This document shows, piece after piece, positions 34,633 to 46,323 of a DNA stretch of 64,000 nt. This stretch comes from Aquanectria penicillioides (lineage: Eukaryota > Ascomycota > Sordariomycetes > Hypocreales > Nectriaceae), in NCBI GenBank assembly GCA_003415625.1, contig PYIU01000001.1, positions 7,690,210 through 7,754,209 of the forward strand, given 5' to 3'. Position 1 is the first letter of the stretch. Each line of letters starts with the position of its first letter. The notes below the pieces were generated by a model, which worked only from the letters and a program-made list of their open reading frames with translations, searched no databases and had not been told where the DNA came from. A program made the position numbers and the translations under genes.

Positions 34633-36765
34633 TCATGGTGGCAGTTCCGATGTCCCAGTTGATGACGGCAGCTCCGGTGTCCTCGTTGATGATGGCAGTT
34701 CTGGTGTCGTTGATGATGACAATGGCGACTTGACTGACGATGGCACTGGAGACTTGGCCGGCGTGGCCGGCGTCATGGATATGGAGCCTTCGAGCTCTAT
34801 TAGAGTGGCTGGTTTCGACGCATCCTGTGCCGTTGTTCCCATCAGTTCTGACCGCTGTTGAGAGTCGAGTTCAGACTTGTATGCAAATTCGCTTCCGTGG
34901 TTGTCCGCCTGCCGAGGCGATGCGAAAGACGAATCTTGATGTTCTGATCCTTGGCTTGGGGTTTGACGGTATCTTGTAGCCGCCAGCTTTTTCTTGCGAT
35001 AGAAGAAAAGAATTCCAGCAATCAGAATGAGGGCTGCTACACCACCGACGACGCCTCCGACAATGGCGCCGATTGGCTTACTACTGCTCTTGGGGTTTTC
35101 CGAACCTGAACTCGTATCTATCATCAAGTTAAGGAGTGAAACTCTAGAAACATGCTCTCGGCCGCCTTACCGTTGATGAACATGGCTTTAACCACATCAT
35201 CTTGCCAAGTAACTGTCCCAAGGCCACTGCTCCATTGTCAGTGCTCCGTTCATCAAGTTGATGGCAAGTGGCGTTCTTACCCCTCCCGGTACCATTTTTT
35301 GACAATCTCTGGTGAATCATAGTCGCTGGCGTTTGCGTTGTAGCTCGTCTTCCACTCCAAGGTCGTCATGTCAAAAATTGCAATTCCCTGAACCAACTCA
35401 TCCTGTGATTTCCACATTGCCGAGTTAATGGCCCCCAATCCTCCGTATGAAATCATTTGCCGCTTGCCCACGACCTCACATACTTGGTTCCTACGAGATG
35501 TACCCGTGGCAGCGGCACGAAACCATCGGAAGCCAGGAAGCGAGAGGATATAGACGTCGTTCGCAAGTCTGCTGTCTTCGTTAAGCCCTCCGTAGACAAA
35601 GCTAAGGGCATCTGTATTAGCGACAAGGGAAAAGGGGATGCGGATAGTCCGCGAGAGGAATTCAAAGGTAACGAACATTTCATAAGTTCCATTTGGACCT
35701 TGAGTACCAACTGCGCAAAATAGTTCACGGGTATTCGGAACATCGCCCTCGGTTAGTTTCCAATGCCACTCGTCAGTTGCCGTGTTAAAGAACGTGACAT
35801 TCCGAAGGTCGATTCTGGTAGCGTTGTCTCCCGAAAACTCCATAGTTCTACCGCCGAGAGTCATAACTAGTGGACTCGCCGAGATCCCAGGGATGCATAA
35901 AGCCTGGTTCATCTTAAACGTTCCGCCATTGGAGTTGAGCGTTGTTGTCGACTTATTGGCCCATTTTCCGCTGGACATTTCGTATTTCAGCAATCCAGGA
36001 AGTGAGATGGTTTGATCGATACCGTATTGGCTTTGGTAGGTTGCGCTACCACCGATGTGATAGCCAATTCCGTTGCAGGAGGCAGAGGCTCCATTCGTTC
36101 CAGCGAGAATGCTCTTATACACGTCGTCTTCCACCGATGGCGACGGCTCCCACGTTCCGCCACCTTGGCCATCGGATTTGAGTTTCCATACTCTCTTGTC
36201 CTTCTCAGTGGCATTTCCCTCTATGCGCTCACCTCCCCACCGATACAGGTTTCCCTCTTTCGGATCCGCCCAGAGACTGCCGAACAGGCTAACTGTTTGC
36301 ATTCCGCCGCCATGAGTTATCGACTTGAACTCTACTGTCGCATTTGTCCAGTCTATATTTAAGGGGATCGAGAATGTCGTGTTGACTGGTTGAGAATAAG
36401 AATCCAACTCGTTGCAAAAAGGAAGGTCGTGCTCGCTCACCCGGGATTGAATCGTTGCCACTTTTGTCGTTGCTATAGGTCGATATCTTTCCTCCTTCGA
36501 TGTAGAGGTAATCGCCCAAAACCGCGACTACAGGCCGAATGAGCTGATGGTTCTTGTCTTGAGGAGTGGGGGTTGGAGAGTGTCTTGACTTACTCGATCC
36601 GTAGGCGCGCTTCCGAAGCTTGGCAGCTGCTGAATCACTAGATTTAATCACAGGATAATTATCCCTCCTCTGGATGATGGATTGGCCCATCACCAAAAGA
36701 GGTGACAGGTATAGCAGCACCCATATCCAGAGCGCTGGTGGAGGAGTTCGCGACAACCAACCCAT
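34633..36765 (-). CDS. Secreted/cell-surface kelch-repeat protein with one transmembrane helix
   Basis: Exons 36765..36441, 36385..35281, 35226..35171 and 35117..34633 give 656 residues; all introns (53-55 nt) have GT/AG ends. A signal peptide (WIWVLLYLSPLLVMG) is followed by a large kelch/galactose-oxidase-like beta-propeller: YLYIEGG, LYRWGGE, GYHIGGSA, VMTLGGRTMEF, SFVYGGLNEDSRLANDVYIL, ISYGGLGAINS. A Ser-rich stalk leads to a single helix (GAIVGGVVGGVAALILIAGILF), a basic stop-transfer FYRKKK and a cytosolic tail of about 120 residues that ends in short Pro/Ser/Thr repeats. The 56-nt exon 3 encodes GLGTVTWQDDVVKAMFIN. Likely a cell-wall-facing adhesion or sensor protein; no enzyme residues can be assigned. 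Confidence 0.9.
34651..34715. repeat. Minisatellite in the kelch protein tail
   Basis: Related units of 24-30 bp (GTTGATGAyGGCAGyTCyGGTGTC-like) repeat about three times and encode a TPELPSST-type motif on the minus strand. The copy number may vary between strains. Confidence 0.7.
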
Positions 36766-38882
36766 GGTTTTGGCTGTTTGGTGCTGTCGCTTCACAGCAG
36801 AGGGAGACGCCGGCGAAAAAACAATGAAAGAGCACAAAGAGATTTATTAGTCACATCGCGGGACGAAACGACTCGTCCCAGATCGACAAGGGAACGAACG
36901 TCATTTGCCTAGGAAGTGCCCGCCTCCACGGCGCCAAGTCCTCACAGCCCTGTTGCAGCCTGTATTGTCTGTGCGGCTGTAGAGGATCTACTCCGCCATC
37001 ACACCGGACTGTTTTATGCATCCGTCAATGTCACCGGACGTCCTAGCTTTATGTTCATCATCCCTCAGGTTTTCTGCCACTGGAAACGACATTTATAGCA
37101 GTGATTCGCCCGACATACCAACTTCCAAAGAGTTGGAAAAGGCCAAAACCTCAAGCGAAAAGGCTTCTTCCCCAGTTCATCGACGCTCCTAGTTAGAGTT
37201 AGAGGATCAGGGAAATTAACCTTGTGGAGCCTGTGTGTTGGTCTGACCAACAGGCCTTGGCACGTTGGGCCATTCATTCATCTCAGGACTGCAGGTTCCA
37301 GGGCGCACAGCGCCTCGGTACGGTTACCGAGCAGAGGATGAAGGATCGCTACCCATCCGCAGTCCCCTAGACGAGCTGAACGGTTGCCATTGCTCAGCGA
37401 ATCCCTCCACTGATTCCACCAGTGGATCGACCGGTAGGGTGAATCCCTACTGACGTTTCACGACGTGGCAGGTTCACCCAGTTGGGGGCAGTCGATTGAT
37501 CCCATGAAGGCCTTAAAGGACCTTAAAGGAATGAACCAACCGATGCAAATGCCGCACACTTGTCCAAAATCGATGGCTCCTCTCGTGGTTTATTTCATCT
37601 ATCCCCTTCAAGATAAACATTTCCGGGTTCATCCTCGTTTAGGTGCGCCTGGCGTGGTTCCACCTGTTGAGGCTGATTGCAAACCTCACAGGATGCCCGC
37701 TCCTCTCGCTCTGCTGGCTCCTTTCGACCACCTCCTTGCCCCATTCGCGCATGCGCCGTCCAATCATTTCGAAATAATCTTGGCTCTGATGCGACAAGGG
37801 TCGAGCTTGGGTCCTGATCCAGCAAGCACTTCGCCCCGCTCAATACGAATAAGCTACCGTACTATGTTCCTTATTCTCAATGGAGGTTTATCAATGCACA
37901 GGAAAACGTTCCTAAATAGCCACCATCAAGCCATCCCGCCGTGACGCCAACCGTTGCCAATCGGATTTTTTCGTCTTCCTGAGGTAGGTGAGGCAAGCCG
38001 TTCATATTCCATGCTTGCGAGGTCTCCTTACTCAATCTTAGCCGCCAGAAGCCAAAAGAGTCAGGCAGGCTTGAGATAAGGTGGCACAAGGGAGGTAAAA
38101 AACGACCAACAACAAAGAACATGCATGTTTTCTCAATATGCCTTGCCGCCTACATCCTGATCCTGAAAATAAACCGAGCCTAGCAAGAGACAGCCGGTTT
38201 TTGCACTGCCAAGCCACCAGGGGCCCGCCCAAGAAGATTGAGCCGATGCCCGCCAACACTGCGGTATTTCCGTCACAGCCCTCCAGGCGATGAATTGTTG
38301 GGAGCTATAGGGTAGCTGCTAGAGGTACGGTATTCTGCCCTTCACCATCACGGAACCTTCGGATTTGACCACATTATATGAAATGAATAGGATAAATGAG
38401 CCAGGCTTCTATTTTTGTCATGAGATCTGAGAATCAATCACTCCTTTTTTTGGTCTGGCCTATAAATCCGTGGAGCTTCACTTTTATAAGACCCTAAATC
38501 TACATGTAGAACTGGCTACGATGTGAGAACTTATAAGTTTACCATCGGTCGCTAGGGAGGAAACAAAGAATACGCTTCTGTAATGATCTAATTGCCAATT
38601 ATAATATTTTAAGTGCTAAGCTTCCTTTATCGTGCGGGGTCTTGCTTCTTATTGTAACCGGGTGAGGTTTGACGCGTTTTCGTGGACTGTTGTTTGACCG
38701 AGAGTAGAGTTGAGCTGTCTAGCAGATGGCGATTACGTAGTCTTGGTCTGGCTTGGTAGAGGGAGTTGGGATTTTCAAATTGCGACTAGTCCACAGGGCG
38801 TACTATTCCTCTTCCTGAACAAAACATCACGGCGGAGCGATTGGTAGATCTAGGACCGGATCCAATTCCGTTCGCCGCCAAC
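36766..38882. other. Intergenic, nothing recognised
   Basis: About 2.1 kb holding the kelch gene promoter and the 3' flank of the ERG28 gene. Open frames such as 37465-37944 on + show no family motif. Confidence 0.5.
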
Positions 38883-39351
38883 CTAAGCTGTCGTTGGCAC
38901 GTAAAAGCTTCTGTATCGAGTCATCCAAACGAGACCCAGCCCCGCTGTAACAAACGGAAACATTGCCTCCGGCGTCCTCACCGTGCCATACAGATAGCGC
39001 TCTAACACATACAAGAAGAGAACACCCGCAAAAGTCAACGTCGCAAGGTCATACAGCTGCGGATTCTGCATGTGGTATGCTGCATAGAGCCTGATGAGCG
39101 ACGTGTACACGTTCTTGACGCCGTAAATCCGCGCTATCAAGCCATGGGGGGGCGGGGCATTGGCGCCCTGGAAACTGACAAGAGCTTTGGTTGGCTCCGC
39201 GAGGTAGCACACAACGCTGTGAATGATTGCAGAACCACCGGCCTATGGTGTAAATTAGAACTTCATGAATTTAATTTGGCCTAGGGAAACTTGCGTAGAG
39301 GAGGAAGTATGGGAGATAACCCCCGTTGCTTGGTGGGAGAGCGAGACCCAT
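38883..39351 (-). CDS. ERG28: ERG28-like ergosterol biosynthesis scaffold protein
   Basis: Exons 39351..39295 and 39242..38883 give 138 residues. Erg28 is an ER membrane protein that tethers the C-4 demethylase enzymes (Erg25, Erg26, Erg27) in ergosterol synthesis. HSVVCYLAEPTKALVSF, HGLIARIYGVKNVYTSLIRLYAAYH, NPQLYDLATLTFAGVLFLY and the C-terminal hydrophobic segment match the family in order and length. The intron (39243..39294) begins GCAAGT and ends CATAG: a GC-AG intron. With a GT donor no phase joins the exons, while the GC donor joins FLLY to AGGSAIIHSV in frame. It is divergent from nothing close; the next gene relic lies upstream in the same orientation. Confidence 0.88.
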
Positions 39352-39734
39352 GGTTTGGTGCTGAGAGAGAGATGAACTGTCAGCTAGAGTCTTGGGTGAA
39401 TTGGGCTACTTATCAATTTAACAGCTGTGTGGGGAATCGCTTTAAATCAGCACTAACAAACACCCAGTAAAATCACCAGAATACCATGTCGTGCGCGTGT
39501 CTTAGTCACCAATATCTGCCTCTTCGGCGGTTGACCTCTCTCCATCATTATGAAGACGGAGGTAAATTTTGACTGGTGACTTCGTGAGCCTAGTAGATGC
39601 TTCGGGTCAACTGTAGGATCATACGATCATCACACTCTTCTTAGGAAGCGTGGACCGCTTTCCATAGATTGCACAAAATGGATAGTGCCTATCATAACGT
39701 AGAAATGAGAATTCTCAGCCCTTAGATATTCAAT
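39352..39734. other. Intergenic, nothing recognised
   Basis: About 380 bp containing the ERG28 promoter and the 3' flank of the ankyrin relic. Confidence 0.5.
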
Positions 39735-42550
39735 TTAGTCAATCCATGGATTATCAAGATCCACACTAAGAACCCGCAATCCATTGTCCGTCGTGTCTTC
39801 GGCAGAACTGAATTCCTTCTTGCGATTTAATTCATCCAACCATGCTTCTGAGTCGAGTGGTACCGTTGATTGTTCGTAATCATTAGTGTCTGACGCAGAA
39901 CTGCTATGATATTCGCTGTTAACATCCCCGAATTAGTACATACTTTCCCCACACTGCTAACATAGAAGGCTGTTTTCTCTATCCTCATCGTACATTTCAT
40001 CATCTACACTTATTATTTCCCCTTCCGCCTGTTCCTCTTCTGCATCATCGTCGCTTTCGCTTTCCTCGGTAGAAAATATCGCTATGGTAATCTTCGGTGC
40101 TTTCACCATCAGATTTACGGTCAATGTCTTTTTCTCTAGGCCTTCGCGGTGGCCACGGTTCATCACCCTAACATGGACACTCAGCCTCTGATTCTTCTAA
40201 GAGACTTTCGATTATAGTCTGAGTATATTCTTTTTGGTATTGTGCATGTCTACAACAATGCTCTAATCGACACAGAGAAATTTCAAGCCCGCAACTCTGT
40301 AGAGTTGCAGCTCAAAAGCCCCCCTGTAGCTTCCAAGGTTTGCACTGGGTTTCCACTTTGTTGAGTATGGGATGTCTGAAACCGAAAAGCCACGATTGTT
40401 GATAAATTTAGCAAACGGGTTAGTACCGCTCCGGATAAGATACTTGACAGCATCAGAACTGGCGATTGAGTAGTTCTACAGAATATTGAGACAAATATGT
40501 AAACATGTATTCCCATGATCATCCCGATCATGGATATTGGCACCTGGAAGAAGAAAGGTTTCCAGATTTTCAACAGTGGACCCGATACTAAAGTTATGAC
40601 TGCCAAAGGAAAGAAGATCAGGAGTTTTTCTTAAAGGTCTTGATATTTGCAAAGTGGCCGACCAGCTCAGAATTCTAGCATAATTGTAGAGATTCCTATG
40701 GATTAGTACTCCGCGAAACCTATGTGGGCCCAAAGTTACATACCTTTGTTGCTAATCCTGCGATGATTGAAAAAGGATCTGCGGAGTTAGGGTCCAAGTT
40801 GAGTGTGGGATGAGCACCAGCTTCGAGAAGAAATGTGCGGCAATTGTTTCTATTTATGACTTCCCCGGTCGTGCATTCGGAATCATTCATCATCATATGT
40901 AGCGGAGAACTTCCAGCTCGTCAGTTGTCTAAACCAATTGTTCCGTGCAGTGGAACCTTTTGGATCGTACACAAAAAAGCCATTGTCACTGCCTGTTACC
41001 CCAGAATCGTTGGCAACATGGTCAACATCAGGACCGCTAGCGATTAGAAATTTACAGACGTCTGGCTGCACTGTAGAGTACTTGGGTTATTCTGCTAGAA
41101 GATTGATCAAAGGAAAACTCTTGTTAGTTTCTCACTGATAGCAAAGAAGCGCCATATTCATCGTGATCTCTAAGAGAAGCCTCGCCATTTCTGAACAGCC
41201 GCTGAAGTTCCTGTAGGCTCCCCTCTCGTACTACACTAAAAACAGGCGAATCACAAGGCAAAACTCAGTTTGCCACCAGTGTTTAAAACGACAAGATTCC
41301 CTGATTGGGCATTTGAAGCTGCAACATTGAAGCAATGAGCATGGATTGTCCTTGGCCCTTTTTGGTAAAAATGTAAGAGATATGGAATGGTCTGTTCTAT
41401 TTAGCCTTTTTGAGCTTTTTTCCTTAGGCTGGTTCGAGGCAATCTGTTTCCGTTTGTGAATCATGAGGTTCGTTTCGCCAGCGCCAAGTTCGAATCGGTC
41501 TACTGTCCTCATCTGCTGAACTGGTAGTGTAGAGTCTTATTTGAAAAGAACCACGGGCAGATCGCCGATTCCCAATGTTCGATTTGTTTGTCTTGTAATA
41601 GAAGCCCCGATTTGATCAATTACCTTTAACCGCTGCTGGATGCTTTCCATGATTGACTCCACTAACCCAGTATCTTATGCATAGGCGTCGATGGCCTCTT
41701 TCTTTTCACCAACAAGCTGAAAAAGACTATTTACACTTCTGAGTATCTCTTCTTCATTCTGAGATTTTGAAGGCTGTTTATTTTCTATCCCGCCAGATCC
41801 ATTGTTTTCTGGCACGATTTCTGATCCACCCAGCTTTGGGGATGAAACGACGGCATCACGAATTTGTTGAAGCATGGCGTGCATGGAGCTGATGTCTTGA
41901 GCTGATATGGAATGATTGGTTTCGGTATATTTTTCAGATGGTCCAGTATCTCCCTGCGCATCCTCGCCTTCAGCATGTTGACTCTTTCGACGAATATCCT
42001 CTACTCAACAAGATTGAGATAGTACAGATTCGAATTGTGATCGATTAGCCGAGCATATCAGTCGAATGCTTCGTCTCAAAAGAAAATTCATAAGAACTTT
42101 TCAGAAACCTTAGGATACGCGCGTAAGAAATTCGGAATACTTACCTGGAAAGTAGTTGTAGTTGAAGGCTCAACAACACAGCTTTTGAGTCACCTCGTTC
42201 CTAACCTTGGCCAGTTTCTTCTCATTCAAAACTGTATTGAACCGCTCCAAAATTCTGCCAGTCATTCTCTCATTGAGATCTATCTGCAATTCTTGGAATA
42301 TCGCTACCAGACGCCCAAGATCGTCGACACAATGTTGGGCCTGGCCTACCAGCGGGACATCGCTTTCAGCTGCTCGAGACTGATGTAGCCGTTCCGATAT
42401 CCAATTCATCTGAAAAATATCTCGGGCTGTCCGCTGGACAATTTGCGGGCCATACTTGATTGCCGTCAAGGTATCATGGATAAACTTGGCACTCTTGAGG
42501 CCAAGGAGCACAAAGGCCAGCACCTTGGCTCCAGCTCCAATCGGGTCCAT
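39735..42550 (-). pseudogene. Broken ankyrin gene with fungal N-terminal (HeLo-like?) domain
   Basis: Starts at 42550 with MDPIGAGAKVLAFVLLGLKSAKFIHDTL, the N-terminal domain of many fungal ankyrin/STAND proteins. After EVT the frame must gain one base near 42188 to reach AVLLSLQLQLLS and a GTAAGT donor (42144). A second exon (from about 41999) encodes AQDISSMHAMLQQIRDAVV and then LFQLVGEKKEAIDAYA, TAA (41675-41677), continuing in frame as DTGLVESIMESIQQRLKVID. Downstream come ankyrin-like pieces: VCKFLIASGPDVDHV, CRTFLLEAGAHPTLNLDPN, GANIHDRDDHGNTCLHICL then TAG, DAVKYLIRSGTNPFAKFI, and an acidic tail that ends DLDNPWID at about 39735. Two in-frame stops plus a frameshift indicate a dying gene, although intron placement in the middle is uncertain. 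Confidence 0.7.
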
Positions 42551-43388
42551 GCTTCTGCCTCACGAATAGCCGATTAGATGCCAACAAAATTGAGACACAA
42601 AGAGCTAAAAGATGATATCCAAGAGGAAGAAAGGATGAGGGCTGAGTTTACGGATAATGGAGCGAACAGTTCTGAGTTTCCTGGTTCAACTATCCTTGAG
42701 CTGGGGCATGGCTCAACCGGGACAACTGTGCTGACCCCTGGCAGCTACAATGCACGGAGAGCTAATCATGAGGCATTGGTTTTAGCTAACACATTAGCGG
42801 CAACTGCATGAGGTACAGCCGGTAGGGTCTCGCCATCAAGTTATCTTTGCCCATTGTGAATCTTCACTAGTTTTGTATGCTCAGGCAATGAATGAACATA
42901 AAAATACATCGTCTGAAGGCGGATTACCAAGTGTTCCTTTGCGTTATTTTAATGCATTTATAATGCACACTCTATAGAACGGTGAATCCGTGTTGCTCCC
43001 TGCGTCTGGGTTGCGGCGGTTTCGCTGGATTGGGCCTAGCACTGGCTTCGTGCTACGGATCACTTCCTGGCCCTGAATACGTGCTGAGAGCAAACATTCT
43101 TTGTCCAGCCGGATGCATCCAGCACTCTTTCATGGTCACAATGAGGTTCCCCGTTGTCTTCTTCTCCATCGTAATCTCTTGTATTCGAGGGGACCTCCTC
43201 AACCGCGGCATTACATTGAGCTACTTAATCATCGGCTTGACGGCTGTTGAGATGCCGACTTATATCAAGGACGTCTGTTCAACTTCAACCAAAAACTTAG
43301 AATCTGAGTCGCTACCTACTTCGATACTCGCGTTGTGATTGATGGTTTTGTCAAAGACTCAATCACTGCTACATTACACTCCGTCATC
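42551..43388. other. Divergent promoter region
   Basis: About 840 bp between the ankyrin relic and the TmpA-like gene. A frame at 42982-43338 on + has some hydrophobic stretches but no recognisable family and no splice link that I can defend. Confidence 0.45.
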
Positions 43389-44936
43389 ATGCTCTCTAAC
43401 ATTAGCAGGAGTGGTTCATCTGCGGAGGTTCGAATTCTCGAAAAGCATCAAGACATGGATACTAAAGCTTCCTCCCGCTCTTCTCAGTCTGCGGTGCCGT
43501 CTGAGGAGAGAGTCGAGGAGCTTCAAATGACCGAACCTATCAACGACATTGAAAAACTTCCTAACCAACTTAGCAGTGAATTGAGCTGCAAGCTTCGATG
43601 TGAGCTGCATCTGTTAATGATTTGAGGCTGAAAATCGAAAATTCTAACTTTCTAACTAGACAAGTACGCTTCTTCGTATAGAAAAACGTTTGCAGTTATT
43701 TTTACCGTGAACCTGGCCGTATTTGTGGCCTTCATAGTGCAAGATGGCGGAACCCCGCATTCACGAACTGTTGGCAATGCGGCATCCGCAAATCTGATGG
43801 TTTCTCTTCTGTTTCGCCAAGAGGAATGGGCGAATATGTGTTACGAATTATTTACCATGGTTCCTCATTCATGGCCTCTGTCAGTCCGCAAACGACTGGC
43901 GAAAGTTTTCCACTACGGCGGTTGCCATAGCGGTGCAGGAACTGCCGCAGTGGTCTGGTACATCCTGTACACAATCTTGGTAACAAGGGAATATGTCCAA
44001 GAGCCAGAGGATGACATCAAAGTAGATGCTATCTGCAGTTGGATACTAGTGGGAATGTTTGTTGTCATTTTGACATCTGCTCATCCTACTCTGCGGCGAC
44101 GATTTCACGATTACTTTGAGGCCTTTCATCGTTTTGCAGGCTGGGTTGCTTTGGTGAACTTTTGGGCGCACAATATGTTTGCGGCCAAGGTGACAGCAAG
44201 ACGAGGAGACACGACCATGGGCCATGTTTTGGTCACGTCGCCCAGCTTCTGGTTCATCTGTGTAACCACGTCATGCTCGATAGCATCGTGGTCACGCCTG
44301 CGCCATGTCAAAGTCTACCCAGAGAGACTGAGCGACCACGCAACACGCCTGCATTTTAAATACAGAAATATTCAGCCATTCTATGGCATAAAGATAAGCG
44401 ACAAGCCCATCACAGAGTGGCATGCGTTTGCTACCGTTCCAAATGTGGACCAGGAACAGAAGATTGAGGGCTTCAGCGTCGTGGTCAGCGACGCAGGTGA
44501 CTGGACCAAAAGGCAAATCCACAAGCCTAGAGAACGCAAACTTTGGGTACGCGGAGCGCCATTACATGGTTTGCTTTACACCTCACGACTGTTTAAGCAA
44601 ATTGTTCTCGTTGCGACTGGGTCTGGCATCGGCCCATGCTTGTCTCTCTTGTTTGCTGACGTCACACCTCGTCGCGTTCTTTGGAGCACAAGAGACCCGT
44701 TGAAAACATACGGCGAGAAAATCGTGGGAGCAGTTCAAAAAGGAGACCCTGATGCCATTATCTGGAACACAACGCTTCTCGGGCATCCTGACATTGTTCT
44801 CGAGACCTACAAGCTCGTGCGCCAGTGCAACGCTGAGGCGGTCTATGTCATATCCAACCCTAAGGTCACAGAGATGGTCGTTTTCGGCATGATGTCACGG
44901 GGCGTACCGGCGTATGGTGCTATATTTGATTCATAG
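43389..44936 (+). CDS. TmpA-like integral membrane oxidoreductase-like protein
   Basis: Exons 43389..43599 and 43660..44936 give 495 residues. A hydrophilic N-terminus of about 75 residues leads to several membrane helices (VNLAVFVAFIVQ, ICSWILVGMFVVILTS, HRFAGWVALVNFWAHN), then a cytosolic part with an NAD-binding-like loop (VLVATGSGIGPCLSLL) and FAD/NAD reductase-style strands (RRVLWSTRDP, AVYVISNPKVTEMVV). The organisation matches fungal TmpA, an Aspergillus membrane protein linked to conidiation signalling, and related proteins beside NRPS-like genes. Whether it carries heme is unclear: the FHRFAGW and NFWAHN histidines fit, but a full bis-His set cannot be confirmed. ATG 43389 is the first in frame; ATG 43455 is possible. 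No NRPS gene lies adjacent. Confidence 0.82.
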
Positions 44937-46323
44937 TAAGGAGTGTTGTACTAAGAAGGTTGCACTTGGCTTTCAAAAATTTCTAAATGGGTAACCAAAG
45001 TTACATTAGTTACTGTAGTGGTGCGCCAAACATGGCTCTATTCGCAAGAACAGAAAATGTTGTCCACCATTCTCTTGTCTGTTGGTTCAAAAGTAGGCAC
45101 AGCGAATGGCCTTCATATAATGCTCGTATGTCATAAATTAGGGGATGATGAGAGCGGAAAAAATCATAGAGCGATTGCCTGCCACTCTGATGGCTCTCTA
45201 GGTCCATCGAAGAAATGAATCACGTCTCAAATTTCGGAACCCGCAGGTACTCCCCATAGACATGGCCTGGTCGCCAACGGAAGTACCACATCACTACCAG
45301 AAATGGTCGTCCTTGAGGGATTCAATATCGAATCCAGTTTTAAACCACCAAATTCAACGAAGGATCACCAATTTGACCGTAATATCAAGATGGAAACATC
45401 TCCGTAGCCAGGAGAAAAATGTGAAAAGACGCATCCTGTCACAGAAGCTGGGAGGGCCATGCGGTGGAACGATGCCGAGCATGGGAATCTCCGCTGTAGA
45501 TGAGCAGTACTATACTCATGCGTTATATTCTGCCACATGAAACTAACCGAGACGATCCATGCGGCGTGAGGGGCATGAGCTGGGTGCGATAGACATTGAC
45601 CGACAGGTGCGAGTATAGTCCTCGTCGGCGATTGACCAACTAGAGGCGGTGGCTATAATGAACACTACGCAACCACGGGCTACTCCGCAATCATAGAGTG
45701 TACTATTGATCAACGCCTCGGCATAAATTGCCGGTGGCGTTATTGCTGGTGATTATTAGGCCTGGATAGGTCTCGGTTTTTGAATTCCTCAAATGGTTCT
45801 TCACTATCTCGCACCCCTGGCTCTGATCAAATACCCTCCCCCAAAGTCTAGTTCATCCGTATTTTTTCCATCACTTAGAATCCTTGTGTGATACTTCTCC
45901 GCATCAGTCTCTCGGACCCATCACGCGGGGAAATCATCCAAACCCCGGACAGATGCGGGGAATGAAGCTCCCCCGCAAAGCAAGCGGTTCCACCCAGTAG
46001 CATTTCGAGACTCTGGTTCGTGGAACACAATAGTCCGTTGAGGTTTATGATCAAGGTCTGTAATTCATATTGATGTGCATGTTGGGAGTTGGAAATCTAG
46101 TAGAAGAGCTTTTTGGTTGACCAGGTCGCGAAGGATCGAAAGGTGAATGGGTTACAGTGCAAGATTTAGCCGGAAAAATTTGATTCACCAGAGTAGCAGT
46201 ATGGACATATATAGATAGCAGGCCGCATGTGGTCCAGAGAGCTGGATTTCTTGGCCAGTTCTTGAGCCAAGCTTCTTTCTCGCAAGCACATCCCGTGGAG
46301 GGGTATAATCAGCTGCCTCAGAC
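44937..46323. other. Intergenic, promoter of the pectinesterase gene
   Basis: About 1.4 kb. Only the pectinesterase TATA box (46208-46213) is supported. Confidence 0.5.
46208..46213 (+). promoter_or_regulatory. TATA box of the pectinesterase gene
   Basis: TATATA lies about 110 bp before the ATG at 46324. Confidence 0.4.

Noticed and set aside
36386..36440. A frameshift between the first and second kelch-protein exons
   Set aside because: A 55-nt intron with GTGAGC donor and CCAG acceptor joins the frames exactly, so no frame break is needed.
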